DNA of 64,000 bases from Flavobacterium sp. ASV13 (GCF_000745775.1 NZ_JQJY01000001.1:558001-622000); one strand, 5' to 3'. Shown: positions 1-9,284, counted from the stretch's first letter. Numbers and translations: made by a program. The notes: generated by a model from the sequence alone, not told the origin.

Positions 1-363
1 AATTGCCAAATATTTATCACAATATGAAATACATTTTTCATATTGTTCCGACCAAAAATAAGTATTGATAATTGCCTGTAAAGCATCAGGATTCGGATTT
101 GTTCTGTCTGTTAATGGTGACAATATTTTTATGGATGATGGATAATCTTTTTTCCAGCTATAAATTCGTCCTGTATAAACCTGAATATCTTCGTTGTCAG
201 GAAATTTAGCACGCAAAGGTTCAATTAAGGATAATGCTTTATCAAAATTTCCTTTTTCTGTTTCTTGTTTTGCTTGAGCTAAAACTGCATCGATATTTAC
301 TTCCTGTCCAAAAGAAATGGAAGAAACAAAAAGCAAAACTATTGAATAATATAGAAATTTCAT
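1..363 (-). CDS. TPR-containing secreted protein, YaiO-like, 3' part missing
   Basis: The gene starts at the ATG at 361-363 and runs off the left edge, so only about 120 residues are visible. Residues 1-20 form a signal peptide ending in a Phe-Gly-Gln export site typical of Bacteroidota. Then come helical TPR-like repeats containing 'GRIYSWKKDY', which resembles the periplasmic TPR part of YaiO-type outer-membrane proteins. The expected C-terminal beta-barrel lies outside the window, so the YaiO assignment is inference. The start codon shares one base with the stop of the response-regulator gene upstream (TAATG), so the two are probably translationally coupled. Confidence 0.6.
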   Translation of the reverse strand, partial: MKFLYYSIVLLFVSSISFGQEVNIDAVLAQAKQETEKGNFDKALSLIEPLRAKFPDNEDIQVYTGRIYSWKKDYPSSIKILSPLTDRTNPNPDALQAIINTYFWSEQYEKCISYCDKYLAI

Positions 364-728
364 TAAGCTTTGATTTTTAGCAACTTATTAATTCGAACTA
401 AAAGAACGGCAGGACTGATTGGTTTTGCAATAAATTCATTTGCGCCAATATCAAAAGAATCCAGTTCTGTCTGTTCAACACCAGAAGAAGTAAGTATGAT
501 TATAGGGACATCTGAATTAATAGTTTCCCTGACATATTGCGTAATTTCCATTCCGCTAATGCCTGGCATGTTTATGTCGGTCAAAATCAAGTCGTAATTG
601 TTTTTTTCGATGGCTTCAAGCGCATCTTTTCCATCAGAAAACTGGTCAACAGCAAATCCTTTGGACTCTAGAAAAAATGATAATGATTTGCGTAAGATAT
701 CATTATCTTCGGCTAAAATGATTCTCAT
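363..728 (-). CDS. Single-domain response regulator (CheY-like receiver)
   Basis: A stand-alone receiver domain of about 121 residues without an output domain. It has the acidic pair near the N-terminus ('ILAEDND'), the phosphoacceptor Asp in 'LILTDINMPG', the switch Ser/Thr in 'ILTSSG' and the conserved Lys in 'FIAKPIS'. I chose the ATG at 728 (MRIILAED) because a longer reading would need a TTG at 749. It lies 74 bp downstream of the hybrid kinase gene on the same strand and overlaps the TPR gene by one base. It may therefore receive phosphate from that kinase and act by protein-protein contact. Confidence 0.88.
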   Translation of the reverse strand: MRIILAEDNDILRKSLSFFLESKGFAVDQFSDGKDALEAIEKNNYDLILTDINMPGISGMEITQYVRETINSDVPIIILTSSGVEQTELDSFDIGANEFIAKPISPAVLLVRINKLLKIKA

Positions 729-802
729 TGTTATGATATTTTGAGGCAAAAATTCAATTTATATTTGGCTTATATGTAAAGCTAAGGCTTATTTCTTTTT
801 TA

Positions 803-2788
803 TCAAAGCTCCTTCAGGATTTTAACGGTCTCCTCGATTCCGTAATGCAGTATATTTATTTTGTCTTCACTTTCAGAAGTAAATTTATTGTTTAAGGCTT
901 CTTCTTCAATAATCGACAAACAATTAGTGAGATCTGTTAGCATGAAAATATCTAAACTGGATTTCATATTATGCGCCAGTTTCTTTACTGCATCATGATC
1001 TTCATTTTTAAATGCTTCTTCAAGCTGAGCCGTTTGACTCGGAATTTTATCTAAAAAAAGATCAATCATTTCTTTTCTAAAATCAGGGCTTCCACATGCC
1101 ATTTCATCCAAAATAGAAAAATCAATAATTCTTCTTCTTCCATGATCAGCATCTTGGCTCATAACCGTTTTTATCGCTTTTAAAAGAACAGACTGTTTAA
1201 AAGGTTTTGGCACATAAGCATTCATTCCGACTTTATAACAACGTTCCTGCTCTCCAACAAGAGAATGTGCTGTCATGGCAATAATCGGAATATCTGATTT
1301 CATTTCATTTCTGATGTATTCCGTTGTCTGATAACCATCTTTAATTGGCATTTGAAGATCCATCAAAACTAAATCGTATTGGTGCTTCGATAAAAGTTCA
1401 ATGCCTTCTTTCCCATTTTCAGCGATATCCAATTCAAAACCAAAATTCTGCACCACGCTTTTTGCTAATTTCTGATTCAGCACGTTGTCTTCGCAAAGCA
1501 AAATTTTCAGATTTCCAAGATCATTTTTTGATATTGTTTTAACTGAATCTACTTTCGCATCTGCTTTTTTATATGAAAGGACAAAAGAAAATTCTGAACC
1601 GCGACCTTCCTTGCTTTTAACTTGAATTTCAGATTTTTGAAGTTCAATCAACTGTTTTACAATGTTTAATCCGAGTCCAGTGCCACCAAATCTACGCGTT
1701 GTACTTTCTTCAGCTTGGGTAAAACGTTCAAAAATGGAATTAAGTTTATCTTCAGGAATTCCGATTCCGGTATCTTTTACAGAAAATCGAAGCGAATAAT
1801 GATCTTCTGTTTCTTCTACCTTTTTTACAGAAACCGTTACATCACCATCATGCGTAAACTTTAGCGCATTTCCGATAAGATTTACTAAAATCTGATTCAA
1901 TCTTCCTTGATCGCCAATAACCATATCGGGCATATCGGCATCTAAAAAGAGATTAAATTCTACGTCTTTATGTGCTTTTACTTTTAATAAATTATAAACA
2001 TGCTTAAGCGTTTTTTTCAGATTAAAAGGCTCGGAATCAATTGTTAAATTTCCTGATTCCATTTTAGAAAGATCTAAAATATCATTTACAATCAAAAGCA
2101 GATTTTCTCCTGCAATTTGAACACTTTCAATATAATCGCGTTGTGTTTCATCAAGTTCCGTTTGGGCCAAAAGATCTGTAAAACCAATTATGGCGTTTAA
2201 TGGCGTGCGGATTTCGTGACTCATATTGGCCAAAAAACTGTCTTTTGCCAAAACTGCACGTTCTGCAATTTTTTTCTGAGCGGCCAACTCAATATTTTTA
2301 GTCCGAACTTCCAGCTGATTTATTACGTGTTTTGCAACAATCGAAAGCGCATTTCGCTGGTTTTCATCTAATGTTTTTGCAACATGATCGATAGCACAAA
2401 TGGTTCCAATATTAAATCCGTCGGGAGTTGTAAGTGGTACACCTGCATAGAATCTAACTTTAAAACCTCCTGTAACATTAGGATCATCTTTAAAACGGTC
2501 GTTCAAAAATGTGTCGTTAATTTCGATCATTTCTGATTCCATAATAGTGTATTTACAAAAACTGATTTCGCGGGGAACTTCAGAAACGCCTATTCCGATT
2601 TCAGATTTAAACCATTGTCTGCTTTCATCAATAAAAGAAATATGGGCAATTGGCACGCCGCAGATATAGGAAACAAGCTTTGTAGCATCGTCAAAAGCAT
2701 GATCTGGAAGTGTGTCTAATATATTATAACGTTTTAGGGCTGCTAAACGTTCAAATTCGTTTTCTGGAATTGGATTTTCTGTACTCAT
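803..2788 (-). CDS. Cytoplasmic hybrid histidine kinase: GAF-HisKA-HATPase-REC-HPt
   Basis: A 661-residue multidomain phosphorelay protein without membrane segments. Domains in order are GAF (about 25-165), HisKA with the phospho-His at about 191 in 'SHEIRTPLNAI', HATPase with N box 'NLIGNALKF' and G boxes 'DTGIGIP' and 'GGTGLGL', a receiver with Asp about 477 in 'LVLMDLQMP', and a C-terminal HPt domain with His about 606 in 'LAHNMKSS'. All four phosphotransfer stations are intact. A soluble GAF sensor suggests an intracellular signal, which I cannot name. The HPt could pass phosphate to the single-domain regulator encoded next. Confidence 0.93.
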   Translation of the reverse strand: MSTENPIPENEFERLAALKRYNILDTLPDHAFDDATKLVSYICGVPIAHISFIDESRQWFKSEIGIGVSEVPREISFCKYTIMESEMIEINDTFLNDRFKDDPNVTGGFKVRFYAGVPLTTPDGFNIGTICAIDHVAKTLDENQRNALSIVAKHVINQLEVRTKNIELAAQKKIAERAVLAKDSFLANMSHEIRTPLNAIIGFTDLLAQTELDETQRDYIESVQIAGENLLLIVNDILDLSKMESGNLTIDSEPFNLKKTLKHVYNLLKVKAHKDVEFNLFLDADMPDMVIGDQGRLNQILVNLIGNALKFTHDGDVTVSVKKVEETEDHYSLRFSVKDTGIGIPEDKLNSIFERFTQAEESTTRRFGGTGLGLNIVKQLIELQKSEIQVKSKEGRGSEFSFVLSYKKADAKVDSVKTISKNDLGNLKILLCEDNVLNQKLAKSVVQNFGFELDIAENGKEGIELLSKHQYDLVLMDLQMPIKDGYQTTEYIRNEMKSDIPIIAMTAHSLVGEQERCYKVGMNAYVPKPFKQSVLLKAIKTVMSQDADHGRRRIIDFSILDEMACGSPDFRKEMIDLFLDKIPSQTAQLEEAFKNEDHDAVKKLAHNMKSSLDIFMLTDLTNCLSIIEEEALNNKFTSESEDKINILHYGIEETVKILKEL

Positions 2789-2941
2789 TAATTTAAGTGG
2801 TAAAGGCTATAAAGTTACAGTATTTCGGCCAAAACTCGGCATAAATTGCCTTTTCAAGGCAATGTTTTACACTATAATATTCCATACAGAAAAAATGTAA
2901 TCGGTTTCAGACTTTACGTGGGTGACTAATAGCTTAATAAA

Positions 2942-3017
2942 GCACACAGATAACACGGATTAAACAGATTTTATAAATAATCAGTGAAAATCCGTTTAAT
3001 CCGTATTATCTGTGTGC
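2942..3017. repeat. Near-perfect intergenic inverted repeat, 31-bp arms
   Basis: The arms 2942-2972 and 2987-3017 are reverse complements with only two mismatches and enclose a 14-bp spacer. Each arm begins GCACACAGATAA and contains GGATTAAAC. It sits between the hybrid kinase gene and the terminator of the ABC/HlyD/TolC operon, in a 334-bp gap that otherwise holds only that terminator. There is no U-run, so it is not a simple terminator. Its wording (GGATTAAAC, AAAATCCG) echoes the repeats near 38.1-38.25 kb, so it is probably a dispersed palindromic element. Confidence 0.8.
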
Positions 3018-3049
3018 CATTTACAAATGGTTAAAAATTATTAAAAACA

Positions 3050-3081
3050 AAAACAGCAGTAAAAAAAATTACTGCTGTTTT
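3050..3081 (-). terminator. Intrinsic terminator of the ABC/HlyD/TolC operon
   Basis: A 13-bp perfect stem (arms 3050-3062 and 3069-3081, core ACAGCAGTAA) with a 6-base loop. On the minus strand it is followed by a T-rich run. It lies 42 bp beyond the TolC-family stop codon. Confidence 0.85.
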
Positions 3082-3122
3082 CTCCTAATATAACCAACAA
3101 CTAAGCGAACAAATAAACTTTT

Positions 3123-4541
3123 CTAATCTGGATTTGCCAGTATTTTGTATAATTCTGCATTTGAAATGTAAAACTGATTTTCAATGCTGATTTGAGACAG
3201 TTTCGCGCTCACCAAATTATTTTCTCTGGAATTAATCAAGAAAATGGAACTTTCGCCAAATGAAAACAGTTTTTCCTCTGAATTTAGCATTGTTACATAA
3301 TCCTTTACCAGATTATCAATTACCTTTTTTTGTCTTTTTAAAGATGATATTTCAGTTTGCTGGGCTTTAATTTTATTTTTCAGCTCCAATCTTTGCTGTT
3401 CGATATCAAACTGTATATCCTGAATTTTGAATTTTGCCAGTTTAAGACTTCCTCTTTCTTTTCTCAAAAAAATCGGAATACTAAAATCGACATTAAACTT
3501 ATAATCATCGGCGTTGAATGAGTTCCAATAAGAAGGCTCTGAAATATAATTGTAGCCAACATTCAACTTAGGAAGCAACGAATTAGCCTTCAATTTTCTG
3601 TTAATTTCCAACATATCCATCTTCGTTTCTAAAGCCTGAAGTTTTGGATGTGATTCTAGGCCTTCAACTTCAACCATCATCGCATCGGTTTTTAAGGTTG
3701 TTTCCAATGTCTGAATCAGGTTCTCCTCTGGTTTTACATTATCTTCCAGTTCTACAGGAACATTTTCAATCCATAAATAATTGGACAGATATAATTTGGC
3801 TTTGGCTAATTTCAGATTTCCATTTTCAACATTCAGTTGTCTGTTTCTTACTGTAATTCCGGCTTCAACACTGTCAATTGCAGGCGCGTCACCTAATTCA
3901 ATTAACTTTTTTACGCCTTCAAAACGTTTGCTTGCAAAGCCTAAATATCGATTGTAAAGCTCGGCTTCATTATAACTTTTTCTCCATTCAAAATACGCCT
4001 CGCTTGCTTTGTACAACACTTCAATTGCTTTCAATTTTCGTTGTGCATCGCTCAATTTTAATTGCAGTTTTCCTTCTCGAACGTCGGCCATTCTTTGATT
4101 GATGAACATTCCTTGTCCTAAAGCAACATTTATTCCCAAAGAAGTCAAACCCGCTTCTGGAGTTTTATTCTGCGGGTTATAATATTGTCCATCAGTATCA
4201 TCAAAACCTGCTTTTATTTCAACTCCGTACCAAGTCGGGATTTTGAAACTGCTGTTTAATAACGAATAATATTCAGTTCCTTTAAATTGTTTTTTGCTGT
4301 AATCTACTTCAATTTTAGGATCAAATCCGCCACGCGCAACCATCAGCGCCGCCTGTGCATTGCTTATCTCAAGATTAGCCTGTTTTACCAACGGATGGTA
4401 TTTTTTAACGTACCCTAAAAATTCGCTGTAACTTAATTCCTCTTTATTAAAATCCTGACCGTACGAAACAGAAAAACCGAATAAAAACAAAAGAGAAAAT
4501 AGTCGTACAACGTATTTCAATTTATTTTTTGTCCTTTTCAT
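3123..4541 (-). CDS. TolC-family outer-membrane efflux channel
   Basis: 472 residues with an N-terminal signal sequence (about 1-29, ending at 'SYGQ'). Two TolC-type halves rich in long amphipathic helices follow, beginning 'LSYSEFLGYVKKYHPLVKQANLEI'-like near residue 36. It would form the outer-membrane duct of a tripartite exporter. It is the last gene of a three-gene minus-strand operon and overlaps the membrane-fusion gene by 20 bp. The C-terminus lacks an obvious extra domain. Substrate unknown. Confidence 0.9.
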   Translation of the reverse strand: MKRTKNKLKYVVRLFSLLFLFGFSVSYGQDFNKEELSYSEFLGYVKKYHPLVKQANLEISNAQAALMVARGGFDPKIEVDYSKKQFKGTEYYSLLNSSFKIPTWYGVEIKAGFDDTDGQYYNPQNKTPEAGLTSLGINVALGQGMFINQRMADVREGKLQLKLSDAQRKLKAIEVLYKASEAYFEWRKSYNEAELYNRYLGFASKRFEGVKKLIELGDAPAIDSVEAGITVRNRQLNVENGNLKLAKAKLYLSNYLWIENVPVELEDNVKPEENLIQTLETTLKTDAMMVEVEGLESHPKLQALETKMDMLEINRKLKANSLLPKLNVGYNYISEPSYWNSFNADDYKFNVDFSIPIFLRKERGSLKLAKFKIQDIQFDIEQQRLELKNKIKAQQTEISSLKRQKKVIDNLVKDYVTMLNSEEKLFSFGESSIFLINSRENNLVSAKLSQISIENQFYISNAELYKILANPD

Positions 4542-5877
4542 ATTTTGCCTCTTTTACATCTGACTTATAATAATTTGGTGGAAAACCATTCAGATTTCGC
4601 CATATTTCATACCAAACCGAAACCGTTTCCAGCAAAGCAATACTTTGTGCTCCTGCTCCAATACTCAATTCTTTAGGCCATTTATTATCCTCGCCATCTG
4701 GAGAAATAAGTACTCTGTATTTTCCATTGGCACTGATAAAATTTTCAATTGCTACAATTTTTCCGCCGTAAGTTCCGTATGATAATCCTGGCCATCCTGA
4801 AAACACAATTCTTGGCCATCCATCAAACCAAACACGAACTTTTGCACCGCGATGCACTAACGGAAGGTCGATTGGATCGACGTAAGTTTCAACCGCAATA
4901 TCATAACTTGATGGCATGATACTTACAATTGGAGTTCCTTCTTTAATCGTTTCTCCCAAACCAGCCAACAAAGCACGGTTTACATAACCACTTTGAGGCG
5001 CTGTTATGTAATACAAACCGTTTCTTAAACTGTAATTTACATATTGATTTTCAAGTTTATTTACCTGAGCTTCTGTGTCATATTGTGTGCTAAGAGCGGT
5101 GAATTTATCGCTTCTTGATTTCGAAATTTTCTCGGCATATTCAGCTGTAATTCGGTTGATTTCTACTCTTGCGTTTATTAATTCATTTTTACTACTTAAA
5201 AGCTTGTTTTGCTGTGTAATGATATAAGCCTCAGATTCCTGAAGTTTCAATCTTTTCTGTTCAACATCTGTCAGCGGTTTTAAGCCTTCTTTATTTAAAG
5301 CGGTCGAACGATCAAATTGTGTTTTGGCAATTCTTAACTGTGTTTTTACAGCTTCCAAATCCATACTGTCACTTTTAATTTTAAGCTGTGACTGTTTTAT
5401 TTTATTTTGCGCCTGCTGTAATTTCAGTTCTCTTTCTGTACTAAGTGATTTTGCCTGAACTTCAAGAGAATTTACTTTGTCGCCATAGGATTCAACCGCC
5501 ATTTTTTTAGCGTCAACCTGCTGTTTTGTATTGCCAACAAGATTTGGATCCAAGTAATCTTCTTTTACTTCAGAAATAAAAACAATCGTATCACCTTTTT
5601 TCACATAATCACCTTCCTGCACATACCATTTCTCGATTCTTCCGGCAATAGCGTTGTGAACCGTTTGTGGTCTTTGATCTGGTTTTAAAGTCGTAACCGA
5701 ACCGCTTCCTGAAATATTCTGTGTCCATGGAAGAAACAGACAGCCTACAGAGAACAATAAAAATCCGATGATGACTCTGTTTAAAATTTTATAATGAGGT
5801 CTTCGGGCAACACTTGTTATAGAAGTGTACTTTCCCGGAGTTATAAGTATATTGTTGTCTTTTGATATATTGAGCAT
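4522..5877 (-). CDS. HlyD-family membrane fusion protein
   Basis: 451 residues. A single membrane segment lies at about 31-52, then a biotinyl-lipoyl half domain ('GRIEKWYVQEGDYVKKGD'), a long coiled-coil hairpin (about 120-275), the second lipoyl half ('ITAPQSGYVNRALLAGLGETI') and a beta-barrel domain. The layout is that of the periplasmic adaptor between an inner-membrane ABC exporter and TolC. It starts 2 bp after the ABC stop codon and overlaps the TolC gene, so all three are cotranscribed. The C-terminal stretch 'VWFDGWPRIVFSGWPG' is typical of flavobacterial HlyD proteins with a Trp/Gly-rich insertion. Confidence 0.92.
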   Translation of the reverse strand: MLNISKDNNILITPGKYTSITSVARRPHYKILNRVIIGFLLFSVGCLFLPWTQNISGSGSVTTLKPDQRPQTVHNAIAGRIEKWYVQEGDYVKKGDTIVFISEVKEDYLDPNLVGNTKQQVDAKKMAVESYGDKVNSLEVQAKSLSTERELKLQQAQNKIKQSQLKIKSDSMDLEAVKTQLRIAKTQFDRSTALNKEGLKPLTDVEQKRLKLQESEAYIITQQNKLLSSKNELINARVEINRITAEYAEKISKSRSDKFTALSTQYDTEAQVNKLENQYVNYSLRNGLYYITAPQSGYVNRALLAGLGETIKEGTPIVSIMPSSYDIAVETYVDPIDLPLVHRGAKVRVWFDGWPRIVFSGWPGLSYGTYGGKIVAIENFISANGKYRVLISPDGEDNKWPKELSIGAGAQSIALLETVSVWYEIWRNLNGFPPNYYKSDVKEAKYEKDKK

Positions 5878-5879
5878 GA

Positions 5880-7535
5880 TTATAGCTTTATGTCATTAAT
5901 GATTTTTCCGTCGTCAATGGTTATCATTCGGTCGCATTTATTCTTCCAAATATCATTTTTAGAAGTTACGATTACCGTCCAGTCATTTTCTTTAGAAAGT
6001 AAAAAATCAACAATTTTTCCTGATGTCAGTTCGTCCATTTTATCAACAGGATCCTCAAGGAACAAAATATTAGGTTTATGAACGATACTTCGCGCAAGCA
6101 ATATTTTCTGAATATCTGAAGCCGACAGTTCATGTCCGCCCGGATGAACCTGGTGTTCTAGACCATTAGGGAATGTTTTAATATCCGGCGTCAGGCCAAC
6201 ACTGTCCAAAGCCCATTTCAAATCCTCATTATTTAGTTCTTCATTTCCAAAAAGAATATTCTCTCTGATTGTACCGGCAAAAAGCGTATCGCCCTGTAAA
6301 TACGTACCAGCTTGTGCTCGGTAACTGTCTTCATCAAGTCGGTTCATAAAAGTATCGGTCACATACATGTCACCGCTTTCTGGCTCAAGCAAACCTGCAA
6401 GCAGTCTAAGTAAAGTACTTTTTCCTGCTCCGTTTGTTCCTCGCAATATTATTTTTTCACCCTGATTTATTTTCAGGTTAATATTTTTGAGGGATTTTTT
6501 ATTATGATCTGGATAATTGTACGCAACACTTTCGGTTTCGATTGTAATTCCGGCTTCACTGATTGCAGTCTTTTCTGGAATACACGAAGTTTCCATATCA
6601 GTCACCTGACCAATTTTTTCTACAGATGTCAATACATCATAAAAAGATTCTAGTCCGAAAATTATTTTTTCTACCGAATTGATTAACAATACAATAACAA
6701 TTTCAGCTGCTACAAACTGCCCAATGTTCATTTGATGGTGAATTACCAGAAAACCACCAATAGACAACAAGGCAGCCGTAACAATTACCTTAAAAATAGT
6801 AAGCTGAATGTATTGTTTTTTCATTACCTGAAAGTGCTTTTCACGATTATCTATGTATTTCGTTACATAGCCGTCATTGCGTTTCAGCGCATATTCGAAA
6901 CCGCCTTTTTTACGAAAGCTGTCACGGTTTCTTGCAATTTCCTGAAGCCAGGCTGCCACTTTATATTTGAATTTTGATTCGTTAAGACTTGTTTCCAAAC
7001 CGTCTTTATACGAAAATTTAAAAATGATGTATAAAATGGCAATAAACAAAAGTCCGATTACCATAAAAAAGGAATGGTACAAAACCAATAATATGATTCC
7101 GAGTCCGACTTGTAGAAAAGCAGTACAGAAATCCAGAAGTAGTTTTGCAGTTCCTTTTTGAACCATCAGTGTATCGAAAAATCGGTTTGCTTTTTCGGGT
7201 GCATATTCAGAATACATTTCTTTGAATTTAATCAAAGGCATTCTGTAAGCAAACTCAAACGATGAACGTACAAAAATTCGCTGTTGCAAATTCTCTACAA
7301 TTCGAAGTTGCAAAATAGTCAAAATACCACCAAAACCAACTCCGATGGTTACCAGAATTACGAGAATAATCCAGGAAACACTCAGCTGTCCGCTTTGAAT
7401 GAAATTGATAATGGCCTGAATTCCTAGCGGAAGCGAAAGATTTACTAAACCGGCAAATGCGGCATAAAATATTATTTGATATACATCGCGCTTATCCAAT
7501 GTAAGCAAGTTGTAAAAACGTTTAAGAGGTGTCAT
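5880..7535 (-). CDS. ABC exporter (fused TMD-NBD) with degenerate catalytic motifs
   Basis: 551 residues: six membrane helices (about 20-300) followed by a nucleotide-binding domain. Walker A 'GTNGAGKST' (about 366-374) is intact. The signature motif is 'LSASD' instead of LSGGQ. Walker B reads 'ILFLEDPVDKMD', so Pro stands where the catalytic Glu is expected. The H-loop region 'VIVTSKND' has no His. There is no C39 peptidase domain. It is the first gene of the export operon with HlyD and TolC proteins. Either this is a clade with altered ATPase chemistry or the partner site is supplied elsewhere. I recall similar degenerate sequences in other Bacteroidota, so it is unlikely to be a pseudogene. 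Confidence 0.88.
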   Translation of the reverse strand: MTPLKRFYNLLTLDKRDVYQIIFYAAFAGLVNLSLPLGIQAIINFIQSGQLSVSWIILVILVTIGVGFGGILTILQLRIVENLQQRIFVRSSFEFAYRMPLIKFKEMYSEYAPEKANRFFDTLMVQKGTAKLLLDFCTAFLQVGLGIILLVLYHSFFMVIGLLFIAILYIIFKFSYKDGLETSLNESKFKYKVAAWLQEIARNRDSFRKKGGFEYALKRNDGYVTKYIDNREKHFQVMKKQYIQLTIFKVIVTAALLSIGGFLVIHHQMNIGQFVAAEIVIVLLINSVEKIIFGLESFYDVLTSVEKIGQVTDMETSCIPEKTAISEAGITIETESVAYNYPDHNKKSLKNINLKINQGEKIILRGTNGAGKSTLLRLLAGLLEPESGDMYVTDTFMNRLDEDSYRAQAGTYLQGDTLFAGTIRENILFGNEELNNEDLKWALDSVGLTPDIKTFPNGLEHQVHPGGHELSASDIQKILLARSIVHKPNILFLEDPVDKMDELTSGKIVDFLLSKENDWTVIVTSKNDIWKNKCDRMITIDDGKIINDIKL

Positions 7536-7639
7536 TAATTTATGTATAGATATTACATTAATAGATAATTATTTACATACGAAAAAACTTATACTATGGA
7601 TTTAGTATATATTTTTTTGCAACAGAAAAAAAATACTAT

Positions 7640-8044
7640 TTATACAATATTCTGGGGAGGGCGCAGATGAATCTTGCCATGAAATCCAAAAGAGAAAATG
7701 GGATTATTGATATAATTTTTTCCTTTGGCATGAACCTGAAAATATAGATCAGTCAATGAGGAATCAAATGGAATTATATATTCAAACAATGGAATACCTT
7801 TTGCTTGTTTTGTTGATTTGGTTTCCTTTGTTTCATAATCATCCAATTCTTCCGAAATGCCATCGCATTTGAATATTTTTTTTAAGAAATTGCATGTGAT
7901 TCCTTTTACAGAATCCTGTTCGGTATTGTTATTTACAATTCTGACAAATGTTCCGGAAAAATTAATACTGTTCATTAAAAAATAGCCAATCAGCAATGCA
8001 TGAAGGCATTTACAAGCGATACTATTTCTAATTTTTTCTAACAT
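7640..8044 (-). CDS. Hypothetical protein with N-terminal hydrophobic segment
   Basis: 134 residues from the ATG at 8042-8044; an upstream TTG at 8066-8068 would add eight residues. The N-terminus has a short hydrophobic stretch after 'IACKCLHALLIGYFLMNS' with two close Cys, then a charged middle ('EELDDYETKETKSTK') and an aromatic-rich end. I recognise no domain. It lies 105 bp upstream of the ABC exporter on the same strand, so it could be cotranscribed or be a substrate of the exporter. That is speculation from position alone. Confidence 0.55.
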   Translation of the reverse strand: MLEKIRNSIACKCLHALLIGYFLMNSINFSGTFVRIVNNNTEQDSVKGITCNFLKKIFKCDGISEELDDYETKETKSTKQAKGIPLFEYIIPFDSSLTDLYFQVHAKGKNYINNPIFSFGFHGKIHLRPPQNIV

Positions 8045-8522
8045 TTTTCTACTCTTAATGGAGCGCAAGTTAGAACGAAATTTTCGGCGCTACATTAAAA
8101 TAACATTAGAATTGAATCTGGTTTTGTTATTTTTTTCTTAAAAAAAAAAGAGGTTCAAAAATGGTATTGGTTGCATTTTCTTCTCATTTTATTTTTGTCC
8201 CAAATGTTTAAAAATTTTTCTTTTTTAGAAAGCGCTTTTCAACAATTATTTGAACGCAGTTCTATTTGGCCGAAACATAGTATCAAATGAAAAGAATAAG
8301 CGTATTTATTATTACTAAAAATGTAATTTCAATCATTAGCGATTCTTTAAAAGAAAGTTTGACTCGCACATTTTAATACAATGATTATCAGTGTAGTTAT
8401 TTTCTCTCAATACCGTTATTATTTTTACCTTTTGAGATACAAACGGGTATTTATACTTATTTCTAACTGTAACTTAAGTTCTATTTTTGGGTACCAAAAA
8501 AATAACCAACCAGTTTAAAACT
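8045..8522. other. 478-bp gap, no gene called
   Basis: An AT-rich spacer between divergent genes. It holds long A/T runs (around 8130-8150) and a 29-codon ORF at 8287-8376 (+) that begins MKRISVFIITK. That ORF could be real but nothing supports it beyond length and a sensible composition. No terminator, riboswitch or clear operator was recognised. Confidence 0.5.
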
Positions 8523-9098
8523 ATGATCTCAGATTTCTTTGAAACTAATAACTATTTTGTAGACAAAAAAAATGGCTTTCAGGAAAGCTGTCATATTTAT
8601 AACGAAAAAAGAGAAAGAATAGGCCGAATTAAACAAAAATTCAGTTTTATTCAAAAAATCCTTCCAGCAACTATTGGCAAATCAATACTTCCTTTTAATA
8701 TTGAAATTAGAAGTGCAAATGGCGGTTTAGAAGCTACTATTTCAAAGAGAGGCAATTTCTTAAAATCGGAAATTGTGATCCAAGATGCTACTGGAAAAAA
8801 AATAGGCGCAATAAATCCAAAATTTAGCTTTTCTAAACCAGAATTTAAGATTCTAAACACTTCCAATCATGTCATTGCAGAAATTTGTGATGTCTGGAAA
8901 AAATCAAATTTTATTATCAATGATTCCTCTGAAAATCAGATTGGATCAATAAACAATAACTGGAACGGAACTCTGAAAAATAAATCTACAGCTACAGACA
9001 GTTACAAAATAAGTGTCATGCCAAATTATTCTAAGTATGAAGAAAAGATAGCTGTTTTATCTAGCGCAATTGTTCTTAATATGTGTTTTTTAAGCTAG
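8523..9098 (+). CDS. LURP-one/scramblase-like (Tubby-fold) protein
   Basis: 191 residues from the ATG at 8523; the open frame extends to a TTG at 8487, which I regard as less likely. The sequence is a series of beta-hairpin units with the recurring pattern 'I.D..G..IG.I...F' (for example 'IYNEKRERIGRIKQK', 'IQDATGKKIGAINPK', 'NDSSENQIGSINNN'). This is characteristic of the LURP-one/phospholipid-scramblase-like family. The C-terminus is hydrophobic. The cellular role of bacterial members is unknown. It is monocistronic and ends in a terminator at 9125-9152. Confidence 0.6.
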   Translation: MISDFFETNNYFVDKKNGFQESCHIYNEKRERIGRIKQKFSFIQKILPATIGKSILPFNIEIRSANGGLEATISKRGNFLKSEIVIQDATGKKIGAINPKFSFSKPEFKILNTSNHVIAEICDVWKKSNFIINDSSENQIGSINNNWNGTLKNKSTATDSYKISVMPNYSKYEEKIAVLSSAIVLNMCFLS

Positions 9099-9124
9099 AA
9101 AAATATCTATTAACTAAATATAAA

Positions 9125-9152
9125 AAAGGCTAACTGTAAAAAGTTAGCCTTT
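9125..9152. terminator. Bidirectional terminator
   Basis: An 11-bp stem (AAAGGCTAACT, 9125-9135, pairing with 9142-9152) with T-runs on both sides. It serves the scramblase-like gene on the plus strand and the small membrane-protein cluster on the minus strand. Confidence 0.8.
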
Positions 9153-9157
9153 AAAAT

Positions 9158-9277
9158 TTACTTGCTTATTTTTTTATAAAGCTTAGACATAAAATAAATT
9201 ACTGCTACAAAAAGGGCAACAATAAAGATTTGCCATAAAAATAACCCAATTTCAAATTGGCCAATTAGTTTATCCAT
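9158..9277 (-). CDS. 39-residue single-pass membrane protein
   Basis: A short ORF starting MDKLIGQFEIGLFLWQ and ending in the basic tail 'SKLYKKISK'. One membrane helix (about 10-30) is followed by positive residues, giving an N-out/C-in prediction. It starts 7 bp after the stop of the four-helix membrane protein gene and ends just before the terminator, so it is the last gene of the 9.2-11.6 kb minus-strand cluster. Small single-helix proteins of this kind are common in flavobacteria. Function unknown. Confidence 0.6.
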   Translation of the reverse strand: MDKLIGQFEIGLFLWQIFIVALFVAVIYFMSKLYKKISK

Positions 9278-9284
9278 ATTATAG

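Noticed and set aside
363..749. Longer version of the response regulator with TTG start
   Set aside because: The ATG at 728 gives the usual receiver N-terminus; the TTG adds seven residues with no homologous reason.
3644..4102. Several plus-strand ORFs across the TolC-family gene
   Set aside because: They are opposite-frame shadows of a well-supported gene with no motifs of their own.
8287..8376. 29-codon plus-strand ORF beginning MKRISVF
   Set aside because: Too short, no neighbours or conserved motif to support it, in a long AT-rich gap; recorded only as a possibility.
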